A DNA stretch of 57,361 bases from Candidatus Krumholzibacteriia bacterium (GTDB lineage Bacteria; Krumholzibacteriota; Krumholzibacteriia; G020349025), in NCBI GenBank assembly GCA_035649275.1, contig DASRJW010000088.1:1-57361 (forward strand). Direction: 5' to 3'. Below the pieces are notes generated by a model. That model was not told where the DNA came from. It worked only from the letters and a program-made list of their open reading frames with translations, and did no database searches. The position numbers and the translations under genes were made by a program. Position 1 is the first letter of the stretch. Every line of letters begins with the position of its first letter. Shown here one piece after another: positions 38,971-46,372 of this stretch.

Positions 38971-40014
38971 ATGACGCCGCAACAGCGCGGGGCGCTGTGC
39001 GGACTCCTCGCCGCGGCGCTCTTCGGCATGAGCGCGCCGGTCGCGAAGCGGCTCCTCGCACACGCAGGGCCGCTCTTCCTCGCCGGGCTGCTCTATGCGG
39101 GAGCCGGGGCTGGTCTCCTGGCCTACCGCCGGCTGCGGCCGGCGACAGAGGAAGCTGGGCTGCACCGCGCCGACCTGCCGAAGCTCGCCGCGGTGACGCT
39201 CTTCGGCGGTGTGCTCGGGCCAGTGCTCATGCTCCTCGGCTTGGAGCGCGTGACGGCGGTCAGCGCCTCCCTTCTCCTCAACCTCGAAGCCCCCTTCACC
39301 ATCCTGGTCGCCGTACTTTTTTTCGGTGACCACCTCGGCCGCCGTGCGGCGAGCGCGGCGTTCCTGATCGTCGGCGGTGCCTCGCTCCTCACGCTCCAGC
39401 CGGGAGAAGCGGGCGCCGACGCCCTCGGTGTCCTCTGCCTCGCCGCGGCTTGTCTCTGCTGGGCCCTCGACAACAACCTCACCCAACGACTCACTCTCCG
39501 CGATCCCGTCGCCATCGTCCTGGCGAAGACGCTCGGGGCCGGGATCAGCAACCTCATTCTGGCTCTCTGCCTCGAGCGCGACATCCCGCCCGTGGGCGTC
39601 GCCGGAGCGGCATTGCTCCTCGGTTGCCTGAGCTACGGGGCGAGCGTCGTTCTCGATGTTTACGCCTTGCGACTGGTCGGGGCCGCCAGGGAGGCCGCCT
39701 ATTTCGCCACCGCCCCCTTCGTCGGCGCCTTCGCCGCGATCCTCGTGGTGGGGGAGCGCCTGCGCTGGCTCGACTTCGTCGCCATGATCGCCATGGCGGC
39801 GGGAGTCACCGTTCTGCTACGCGAGCGCCACGGCCACGAACATCGGCACGAGGAGATGGTGCACGAGCATGTGCACGTGCACGATGACCACCATCGCCAC
39901 ACCCATGGGCCCGACGATCCGACCGGGGAGCCGCACAGTCATCCGCACCGGCACGAAGCCCTCGTCCACGACCACCCGCACGTGCCCGATGTGCATCATC
40001 GCCATCGGCATTGA
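38971..40014 (+). CDS. DMT/EamA permease with His-rich C-terminal tail
   Basis: About 347 residues: ten predicted helices in two EamA repeats, then, from about residue 290, a soluble tail of some 58 residues with over twenty His as HxH and HH clusters, plus Asp and Glu. Most EamA proteins move small metabolites. A His-rich tail is a mark of transition-metal handling (as in ZIP, CDF and NiCoT proteins), and the gene follows directly on an RND metal pump. I infer a metal exporter or importer with a sensing tail. The start is uncertain: ATG 38971 has GAGG 8 bases upstream; ATG 38965 and GTG 38950 are alternatives. Confidence 0.83.
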   Translation: MTPQQRGALCGLLAAALFGMSAPVAKRLLAHAGPLFLAGLLYAGAGAGLLAYRRLRPATEEAGLHRADLPKLAAVTLFGGVLGPVLMLLGLERVTAVSASLLLNLEAPFTILVAVLFFGDHLGRRAASAAFLIVGGASLLTLQPGEAGADALGVLCLAAACLCWALDNNLTQRLTLRDPVAIVLAKTLGAGISNLILALCLERDIPPVGVAGAALLLGCLSYGASVVLDVYALRLVGAAREAAYFATAPFVGAFAAILVVGERLRWLDFVAMIAMAAGVTVLLRERHGHEHRHEEMVHEHVHVHDDHHRHTHGPDDPTGEPHSHPHRHEALVHDHPHVPDVHHRHRH

Positions 40015-40245
40015 TGCCCCTACTGGCCAGGCGAAATCGGAGCTCGCGGTCGAAGTCGCCACGGCTGGTGGCGGGATGGGCGGCGGCGGCGAGCGTCCCC
40101 AGGAGGAGGATCGCGGGGGCAAGGCGAATCCACACGGCGCTTCCTCTCGGCCCGAGCCACTCATGGCGGACCCTGCAGAGACCGGAGGCGCCAGGGTGCG
40201 CCGATCGGGAGATCCCCGGATGGGGTTTGCCTGGGTTTGGACGTA

Positions 40246-40274
40246 TTGAAGGGCCTCCAATTCGAGTCTATATT
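40246..40274 (+). promoter_or_regulatory. Promoter of the second TonB/ExbBD operon
   Basis: TTGAAG (40246-40251) and TATATT (40269-40274) are 17 bases apart in a short AT-richer patch, 42 bases before the TPR lipoprotein ATG. The upstream part of the gap (40015-40245) contains nothing else I can support. Confidence 0.6.
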
Positions 40275-40315
40275 TTGTGCAGGTGGCGATTGCCCCGGGG
40301 ACGAGGGATGCTTCG

Positions 40316-41182
40316 ATGGCTGACATCGTGACGGCAAGGGCCTCCCGCCTGGCGAAGGCGGGCTTGGCGGGCGTGCTGCTTCTCCTCCACGTCGGCTGCG
40401 GGGCTCCGGTGGATCGACTCCGCGCCCGGGTCGAACTCAAGAAGGGCAATCAGAGCTACCTAGCCGGGGACCACAAGGCGGCGATCGAGCATTACCATCG
40501 CGCGCTCGCTCATGTTCCCACGCTTTCCCGCGCCTACCTCAATTGTGCCTACAGTCAGGTGACACTCTTCCGCGCCAGCGCCGATCCGGAGGAGCGCCGT
40601 GTGCTCGCCGACTCTGCCGTGGCTTCGTTCCAGCGCTACGTCGCGCTGTTGGAGGGGGAGGAACGCGACGGAGGTGAGGTGCCCAAGGGAGAGCGGATCG
40701 AGCAGCACATTCTCACCCTCTATCTGGACTCAGGGCAGGCCGACAAGGCGAGCGCGCTTCTCGAAGCGCGCCTACAGCGCCATCCGCGCGACATGGCCAC
40801 GCTGCAGATGCTGGCGAACCTCGCTGTGGAGAGCGGAGAGCTCGACGAGGCACTTCGCTGGCACCGGAAGCGTCTCGAGCTGGAACCCACGAACCACGAG
40901 GGTTACTACGCTCTGGCCGTGATGGCGTGGCAGTTCTCCTATCACGGCCGCGTTGCCGAGGAACGACGTCAGGAGTTACTCGACGAGGGTCTCGGTGCGG
41001 TGAAGCGCGCGCTGGAATTGCGTCCCGACTATTTCGAAGCCCTCATCTACGCCAATCTCCTCTATCGAGAGAAGGCCAAGTTCGCCGCGACCGATGCCGA
41101 GCGGGCGGAGTTCGAGAAGCTCTACACGGAATTCGAGGAGCGGGCGCGGCAGGTGCGGGAGCAACAGAAGAACGCGACCTGA
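40316..41182 (+). CDS. TPR lipoprotein at head of TonB/ExbBD operon
   Basis: 288 residues. A lipobox (VGCG, Cys27) ends a short signal peptide. Five or so TPR-type helical pairs follow (KKGNQSYLAGDHKAAIEHY; ALELRPDYFEALIYANLLY), and the end is a charged helix (EFEERARQVREQQK). I chose the ATG at 40316, which has GAGGGA 7 bases upstream; a GTG at 40277 is an alternative but would overlap the transcription start. A membrane-anchored TPR protein may dock the TonB machine to envelope partners, a role inferred from context. It is 21 bases from the TonB gene. Confidence 0.82.
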   Translation: MADIVTARASRLAKAGLAGVLLLLHVGCGAPVDRLRARVELKKGNQSYLAGDHKAAIEHYHRALAHVPTLSRAYLNCAYSQVTLFRASADPEERRVLADSAVASFQRYVALLEGEERDGGEVPKGERIEQHILTLYLDSGQADKASALLEARLQRHPRDMATLQMLANLAVESGELDEALRWHRKRLELEPTNHEGYYALAVMAWQFSYHGRVAEERRQELLDEGLGAVKRALELRPDYFEALIYANLLYREKAKFAATDAERAEFEKLYTEFEERARQVREQQKNAT

Positions 41183-41203
41183 AGCGGCGCGGATCGGACA
41201 GGC

Positions 41204-41962
41204 ATGGCGACGCAAAGAGCCGAAGTGGCGGACAGCGGCGAGCGGATGTTCAGCGCCCTGGTCGAATCGAAGCGCGAGCGCCGCTCCGGCTGGCGACTCG
41301 TGACCTTGCAGATCGCCATCGCCGTGCACTTGCTCGTGCTCTGTGTCATCGTGGTGAAAGACTACTTCGAAGTGCCTCCCATCCACGAGCCGCCGCTGCG
41401 CGTTTCCTTCGCCCAGGTCGCGCCGCCGCCACCGCCTCCGCCAGCGCCGCCCAAGCCCGCCGCGCCCAAGCCGGAGCCCGAGATCGAGGTGCCGCCGCCG
41501 GAGCAGATGCTGCAGCCGGTGGAGATGCCCGAGGAGATCTCCATGGAGCCGATTCCGGTGGCGGAGCCGAGCACGGGCGTCGAAGGCGGCGTGGAAGGCG
41601 GAGTCGAGGGTGGCGTCGCCGGCGGCGTGCCGGGGGGAGCGCTCGGGGCCGAGGTCTATCGTCTCGGCGGGCCAGCCACCCCGCCCGAGATCGTGGACGA
41701 AGTGAAGCCCACCTATCCCCGCTTGGCGCTGGCCTCACACATCCAAGGGGTGGTCATCCTCGAGGCCCTGATCGGACGGGACGGCACCGTCCGGGACGTC
41801 AAGGTGCTGCGCGGCCTCTCGATGGGTTGCACCGAGGCCGCGGTGGATGCCGTCAAGCGCCGGCGGTACCGCCCGGGAATGCTCAACGGCGAGCCGGTGG
41901 AGTTCGCCTTGACGGTGACCGTCACCTTCAAGCTGGGAGGGGAAGCGGTGACGCGCCGATAG
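41204..41962 (+). CDS. TonB family protein
   Basis: 252 residues: a basic cytoplasmic start, one membrane helix (about 32-51), a Pro-rich linker (runs PPPPPPPAPP, then PEPEIEVPPPEQ), a Gly-rich repeat (GVEGG three times with variants, about 125-145) and a C-terminal TonB domain (YPRLA, GVVILEALIGRDG, RRRYRPGMLNG, LTVTVTFKL). It transmits ExbBD energy to outer-membrane receptors; the TonB-dependent receptor at 46373 is an obvious candidate client. It lies 61 bases before the ExbB gene. Confidence 0.93.
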   Translation: MATQRAEVADSGERMFSALVESKRERRSGWRLVTLQIAIAVHLLVLCVIVVKDYFEVPPIHEPPLRVSFAQVAPPPPPPPAPPKPAAPKPEPEIEVPPPEQMLQPVEMPEEISMEPIPVAEPSTGVEGGVEGGVEGGVAGGVPGGALGAEVYRLGGPATPPEIVDEVKPTYPRLALASHIQGVVILEALIGRDGTVRDVKVLRGLSMGCTEAAVDAVKRRRYRPGMLNGEPVEFALTVTVTFKLGGEAVTRR

Positions 41963-42022
41963 AGGTCGCGAAGGGGGCGCAGCCGACGGCGGTTCGAAGG
42001 ACGTGCCAACGAGGAGGTGACG

Positions 42023-42730
42023 ATGGAGCAGACCAATTTCGGTCCCATGGATATCTGGCGCTCGATGGGGACGGTGGGGCACAGCGTGCTCATCTTCCTT
42101 CTGCTCATGTCCATCTATTCCATCTGGGTGATGATCGAGCGCTACATGCTCTTCCGGAAGCTCCGTAACCAGTCGTTGGGCTTCATAGAGGCGGCGAAGA
42201 AGCTGCTTCCCGGCGGCGACATCGACGCGCTCTTCGAGTTGACCAAGAAGCACCCGAAGAGCCATCTGGCACGCGTCTACGCCGCTGCCATCGTCGACTG
42301 GTGGGACTACCGGAAGAACCCGGAGCCACCGCTGGGTTTCGAGGTGACCATGGGGCGCGCCGTCGAGCGCGAGGGGGTCATGGTCGTCCAGGAGCTGAAG
42401 CGAGGCCTCTCGGCCCTCGCCTCCATCGGCGCCACCGCTCCCTTCGTCGGTCTCTTCGGCACCGTCGTGGGGATCATGAATGCCTTCTTCGCCATGGCGC
42501 GCGCTGGCCAGGGCGGCATCGGCACGGTGGCGGGCGGCATCGCCGAGGCGCTGGTGAACACCGCCGTGGGGCTGTTCGTGGCCCTGCCCGCGGTGTGGGG
42601 GTTCAACTACTTCCTGAACCGGGTCGAGCGTTTCAACGTGGAGATGAACAGCGGCGGCAGCGAGCTGGTCGATTACTTCGTCAAACGTTCCAGGAGCGAA
42701 CTGTGGAGATCGGCGAAAGCAAGTCGCTGA
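42023..42730 (+). CDS. ExbB/TolQ/MotA proton-channel protein
   Basis: 235 residues with three predicted helices and the family core LASIGATAPFVGLFGTVVGI (about 130-150) plus GGIAEALVNTAVGLFVALPA. The ATG at 42023 sits 5 bases after GAGGAGG; a GTG at 42017 lies too close to that site. It is clearly a paralogue of the protein at 18534 but diverged. The ExbD gene begins inside its last 28 bases, so expression is coupled. Confidence 0.94.
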   Translation: MEQTNFGPMDIWRSMGTVGHSVLIFLLLMSIYSIWVMIERYMLFRKLRNQSLGFIEAAKKLLPGGDIDALFELTKKHPKSHLARVYAAAIVDWWDYRKNPEPPLGFEVTMGRAVEREGVMVVQELKRGLSALASIGATAPFVGLFGTVVGIMNAFFAMARAGQGGIGTVAGGIAEALVNTAVGLFVALPAVWGFNYFLNRVERFNVEMNSGGSELVDYFVKRSRSELWRSAKASR

Positions 42731-43182
42731 AGAGCGACATCAATATCACGCCGCTCGTGGACGTGATGCTCGTCATGCTCATCATCTTCATGCTCGTGAC
42801 CCCGATGCTCCAGAAGGGGGTGGGGGTGTCGTTGCCCAAGGCGCTCAACGTCCATCCGGTCTCGGAGAACGAGGAGCAGGTGCTCGTGGTGGCGCTCACG
42901 GAACGCGGTCAGGTGTACATCGGCAAGGACCCGATCGACCGGACGAAGCTGGAGGAGTTGTTGCGGGCGCGCTATCGTGGCAACAGCGCCCTGCAGCTGC
43001 AGATCAAGGCCGACCGCAACGTGCCTTTCCGCGACATCAAGGAGGTCGTGCGCGCCGGGCGCGCGGTCGGTTTCGAGGGGGCGGCGCTGATCGCCGAGGA
43101 GATCAAGGAAGAGGCCACGCCGGGGACGCCGCCGGCCGCGAGCCAGACCCCGGGCGGCGCCGGGGGCGCCGGCACGCCGTAG
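42703..43182 (+). CDS. ExbD/TolR family protein (first of second pair)
   Basis: 159 residues. The membrane helix with the essential Asp is INITPLVDVMLVMLIIFML (about 11-29). A periplasmic domain and a low-complexity Gly/Pro/Ala tail (about 138-159) follow. The GTG at 42703 has GGAG 6 bases upstream and lies within the ExbB gene. It probably pairs with the next ExbD in the channel. Confidence 0.9.
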   Translation: MEIGESKSLKSDINITPLVDVMLVMLIIFMLVTPMLQKGVGVSLPKALNVHPVSENEEQVLVVALTERGQVYIGKDPIDRTKLEELLRARYRGNSALQLQIKADRNVPFRDIKEVVRAGRAVGFEGAALIAEEIKEEATPGTPPAASQTPGGAGGAGTP

Positions 43183-43195
43183 GAGAGGGGGACCC

Positions 43196-43621
43196 ATGCC
43201 CATCGGTCTCGGCGGACTCGACCAGCAGAAGTCCGAGATCAACGTCACGCCGCTCATCGACGTGTTGCTCGTGCTGCTCGTCCTCTTCATGATCATCACC
43301 CCCCTCCTCACCCAAGGGATGGACAGCGACATCCCAAAGAAGAGCGACCAGCCGCTGCCGCAGGCCTTTTCCGAGAAGCAGCTCGTGCTCAGCATCACCG
43401 CCGACGGCCGCTTCTTCCTCAACCGCGAGGAGCTGAGCCTCGGACAGCTCGGGGCGCGGTTGCACGAGGTGTTCGTCCAGCGCGGCGGCGGGCGCGTCAT
43501 CTTCGTCAACGCCGAGGACACCGTGCCCTACGGCACCGTCATCCAAGCCATGGATCTCTGCCGCAGCGCCGGGGCCGAGAACATCGGCATCGTCACCGAA
43601 GACATCGAGGCGTCGCCGTGA
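43196..43621 (+). CDS. ExbD/TolR family protein (second of second pair)
   Basis: 141 residues with helix motif INVTPLIDVLLVLLVLFMI (Asp conserved) and a compact periplasmic domain. The ATG follows GAGAGGGGGACCC. Its stop overlaps the next start (GTGA). Two non-identical ExbD genes after one ExbB gene repeats the arrangement at 19255-20083. Confidence 0.93.
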   Translation: MPIGLGGLDQQKSEINVTPLIDVLLVLLVLFMIITPLLTQGMDSDIPKKSDQPLPQAFSEKQLVLSITADGRFFLNREELSLGQLGARLHEVFVQRGGGRVIFVNAEDTVPYGTVIQAMDLCRSAGAENIGIVTEDIEASP

Positions 43622-44583
43622 GCTGCAGACCGCCAGGGGTCGCCTCCGCCACAGTCGCCCTCCTCGTCGCGCTCGGGCTCCCGGCCCGCGCCCAGCTGGT
43701 GGAGGACTACCGCTTCAAGGGACGCGTGGTCGATGCCTCGGGCCAACCCCTGGGGGGCGTGCATGTCACCTTGCGCGACGTCGAGACGGGCTCCCGCCTC
43801 GTGTTCACGACCCACGACGACGGCACCTTCGACCGCCGGATGATCCCGCACGCGCACTACGAGGGCAGCTTCGAAAAGTCCGGATACGTCACGCGGACGG
43901 AGAACTTCGATTGGTCGGCCTCGCCCCGGGACGTGGTCACCATCGACGCGAAGATCGTGCTGGAAAGCCAGGTCTCCAAGGCGAAGCGCGAGCTGGGCAA
44001 GAAGGCGGCAGCGCTGTACGAGGAGGGTTACGCCGCTCTGGCGGCGAACGACTGCGTCCGCGCCCGGCAGAAAGCCGAGGAGCTGCTCGCTCTGGGTGCC
44101 GGAAGCTATGAATATGCCGTGCGCTTCGTCCGCGCCCGTTGTTACGCGGTCCAGGGCCAGCTGGACGAGGCGGTGGCGGCGTATCGCGAGGTGCTGGCGC
44201 TCAAGCCGGATCTCTTCGAGGCGAGGTTCGACCTGGCTCTGGTCCTGGAGAAGCAAGGGCAGCACGAAGCGGCGCTACAGGAATACGAGCAGGCGGCGAC
44301 GCTGCGGCCCGAGGACGTCGAGGTGCAGTACAACATGGGAGCCATTCTCTTCCAGCAGAAGGCGTTCGACCAGGCGCGCCCGCATCTCGAGAAAGCCGCG
44401 AGCCTCGATTCCACCCACGCCCAGGCCGCGAAGGCCCTCGGTTTCGCTTGCCTCCAAGGCGAGAAAAAGGACGTGACCGCCGCCCAACGCTACCTGTCGC
44501 GTTATCTCGCTCTCGAACCGCAAGCTCCGGACGCGGCGCAGATCCGGGAGATCCTCACCGCCATCGAGACTTCACCTCGGTGA
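43618..44583 (+). CDS. Secreted protein with carboxypeptidase-regulatory domain and TPRs
   Basis: 321 residues. A signal peptide (cleavage near ARAQ, about 25) is followed by one transthyretin-like domain (about 31-115: FKGRVVDASGQPLGGVHVTL) and four TPR units (about 120-310: AVQGQLDEAVAAYREVLALK; QGQHEAALQEYEQAATLRP). The GTG start overlaps the ExbD stop with GAGG 7 bases upstream. It closes the operon and presumably works in the periplasm with the TPR lipoprotein and TonB complex. No enzyme motif is seen. Confidence 0.83.
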   Translation: MSCRPPGVASATVALLVALGLPARAQLVEDYRFKGRVVDASGQPLGGVHVTLRDVETGSRLVFTTHDDGTFDRRMIPHAHYEGSFEKSGYVTRTENFDWSASPRDVVTIDAKIVLESQVSKAKRELGKKAAALYEEGYAALAANDCVRARQKAEELLALGAGSYEYAVRFVRARCYAVQGQLDEAVAAYREVLALKPDLFEARFDLALVLEKQGQHEAALQEYEQAATLRPEDVEVQYNMGAILFQQKAFDQARPHLEKAASLDSTHAQAAKALGFACLQGEKKDVTAAQRYLSRYLALEPQAPDAAQIREILTAIETSPR

Positions 44584-44726
44584 ACGACGCAGCGTCGTGC
44601 CGGCCGTGCGGGCGGCGAGTCGACCCGCCAGGTGGGAGCCTCCCCGATCTTGTCGACGAGTCGAGCACCGCCGTCATAAGCTGTGCGTAGGATGGTAAGC
44701 TGAGCAGAGGACCCCTTGGGGGGCCA

Positions 44727-46265
44727 ATGGCGAGCAAACGCCCTATGAAAGTCGTTGCTGGGCTCCTCTTTCTGTGTCTCCCCAGCTCTGTCACTCCCAC
44801 GATCTGGCGCGTGACGCCCGACGGCGGCGGCGACGCTCCGACGATTCAGGCCGCTATGGACTCGGCTAGCGCTGGCGACACCGTGCTTGTCGCCGCGGGG
44901 AATTACACATGGACCTCGCAAAATGCAACGGGTGAATCCATGGTCCAGTTAAAAAACGGGGTCCGCTTGCGCGGCGAGTTGGGAGCGACACAAACGATCC
45001 TGGACGCAGAGAACAATGGCCGAGTCATGCGGAGTCGGGATCCGGGAGAGGTATCGATATCAGGTCTGACGATCACCCGTGGATACTCGGATGGCTTAGG
45101 CGGCGGCATTCTATCCGATTTCTCCGATCTCATCGTCTCGGATTGCATCATCCGGGACAACTTAGCGGGTATTGGTGGCGGCCTTGCCTGCTATGAAGGA
45201 ACTGGTCTCATCGTTCGATGCCAATTCTTGCGCAACACCTCTGATGCAGGCTCGGCAGGCGGCGGAGGCGCGGCGAGCTGCGAAAACACCGTCTTCTCCC
45301 ACTGCACGTTCTACGACAATCGATGTTTTGGACAGGGGGCAGGCGGGGGGGCCGTAATTCTGGCTACTCGCACGGGCTATCCTGTCTCGAGTCTGAAGGA
45401 TTGTTGGTTTGAGGGGAACTCGGGCACGGCACCGTTTGGCGCATGGGGTGGCGCCGTCTCGGCTAACGGAGACTCGGTGCTCCGCTGCATGTTCGTCGCC
45501 AACGTCGCGACGAACGGAAGCGCTCTTTCCGGAGGAGGATACGTTGAGGATTGCATCTTCATCGCGAACGAGTCCTTCACCGGCCCCACGATTAGTATTA
45601 GCCCTCACGGAAAACTCGTCGGTTGCACTGTGGTCGGCAACAGTTCGCCCAGCCCCAGCTTTGCATCTGCTGTCTTTCTTCAGCCGGGGATGGTAGAGAA
45701 TTCCATCATCGCCTTCAACGAGGGCTCCGCCTGCAGCGGCTCTGGAACCTTTATCTGTTCTAATCTCTTCGGCAATACGCAATCCGATCTTCTCTGTGGT
45801 GTCGATGGTGGAGGGAACATCAGCGTAGACCCCTTGTTCTGCACTCCGGATCCCATCGCCAGCCTGGATGCTTCACTCCGGTCGAGTTCGCCCTGCTTGC
45901 CTGAGAACAACAGTTGTGAGGTTTTGATTGGTGCCACAGGCGAGGGCTGTACGACTTCTTCGGTTCAGGAGTCGCTGAATTCGGCTACAGCAGAACTCCG
46001 CCTCGGGACATGGCCGAATCCTTTCAAGAGCGGCACATGGATTACTTATTCTGCGGCGAGGATAGGTCGTGTGCGCCTCTCGATCTACGACTCGCGAGGG
46101 AAGTTGATCAAAACGCTTGTAGAGAAAACTCATGGCCCAGGGGACTACGTGTTGTCTTGGTCCGGAGTCGACGAAGCGGGGCGCAGCGTCCCGTCAGGCA
46201 TGTACATAGCACGAATTGTGGCCAATGGGCAAATGGCGACGCAAAAACTCATCTTGACCAAGTGA
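44727..46265 (+). CDS. Secreted right-handed beta-helix protein with C-terminal sorting-type domain
   Basis: 512 residues. A signal peptide (about 8-25) leads into a pectate-lyase/Pmp-like beta-helix (about 40-400). It starts with TIQAAMDSASAGDTVLVAAG and shows repeated GGG-I/A turns and xxxxCxFxxN rungs. Some 15 Cys occur, unusually many. The last 85 residues are a FlgD-like domain (WPNPFKSGT, IYDSRGKLIKTL, SGMYIARI). Base composition is visibly less GC-rich than in both neighbours, so recent acquisition is possible. A G-run (GGGGGG) precedes the ATG at 44727; ATG 44745 is an alternative. It binds or degrades a surface polymer at best guess; no catalytic residues are assigned. Confidence 0.82.
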   Translation: MASKRPMKVVAGLLFLCLPSSVTPTIWRVTPDGGGDAPTIQAAMDSASAGDTVLVAAGNYTWTSQNATGESMVQLKNGVRLRGELGATQTILDAENNGRVMRSRDPGEVSISGLTITRGYSDGLGGGILSDFSDLIVSDCIIRDNLAGIGGGLACYEGTGLIVRCQFLRNTSDAGSAGGGGAASCENTVFSHCTFYDNRCFGQGAGGGAVILATRTGYPVSSLKDCWFEGNSGTAPFGAWGGAVSANGDSVLRCMFVANVATNGSALSGGGYVEDCIFIANESFTGPTISISPHGKLVGCTVVGNSSPSPSFASAVFLQPGMVENSIIAFNEGSACSGSGTFICSNLFGNTQSDLLCGVDGGGNISVDPLFCTPDPIASLDASLRSSSPCLPENNSCEVLIGATGEGCTTSSVQESLNSATAELRLGTWPNPFKSGTWITYSAARIGRVRLSIYDSRGKLIKTLVEKTHGPGDYVLSWSGVDEAGRSVPSGMYIARIVANGQMATQKLILTK

Positions 46266-46292
46266 GTGCCCAACAATAGCCCCGAAACGACA

Positions 46293-46317
46293 GCGGGGAC
46301 GGCATCGCCGTCCCCGC
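46293..46317. terminator. Bidirectional terminator hairpin
   Basis: A perfect 11-bp stem (GCGGGGACGGC, 46293-46303 with 46307-46317) has a 3-base loop. It separates the convergent beta-helix and receptor genes. Confidence 0.75.
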
Positions 46318-46372
46318 CGTTGCGTTCCATGTGCCGCCGGTTCCTTTCTCCTGGAACCGGAGCGTACCGACC

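Noticed and set aside
39806-40135. Minus-strand gene starting with a signal-peptide-like sequence (GTG at 40135, AGAGGAA upstream)
   Set aside because: The start looks tempting, but after about 40 residues it runs antisense through the His-rich tail of the EamA permease and yields only Arg/Gly/Ala low complexity, so it is probably a shadow.
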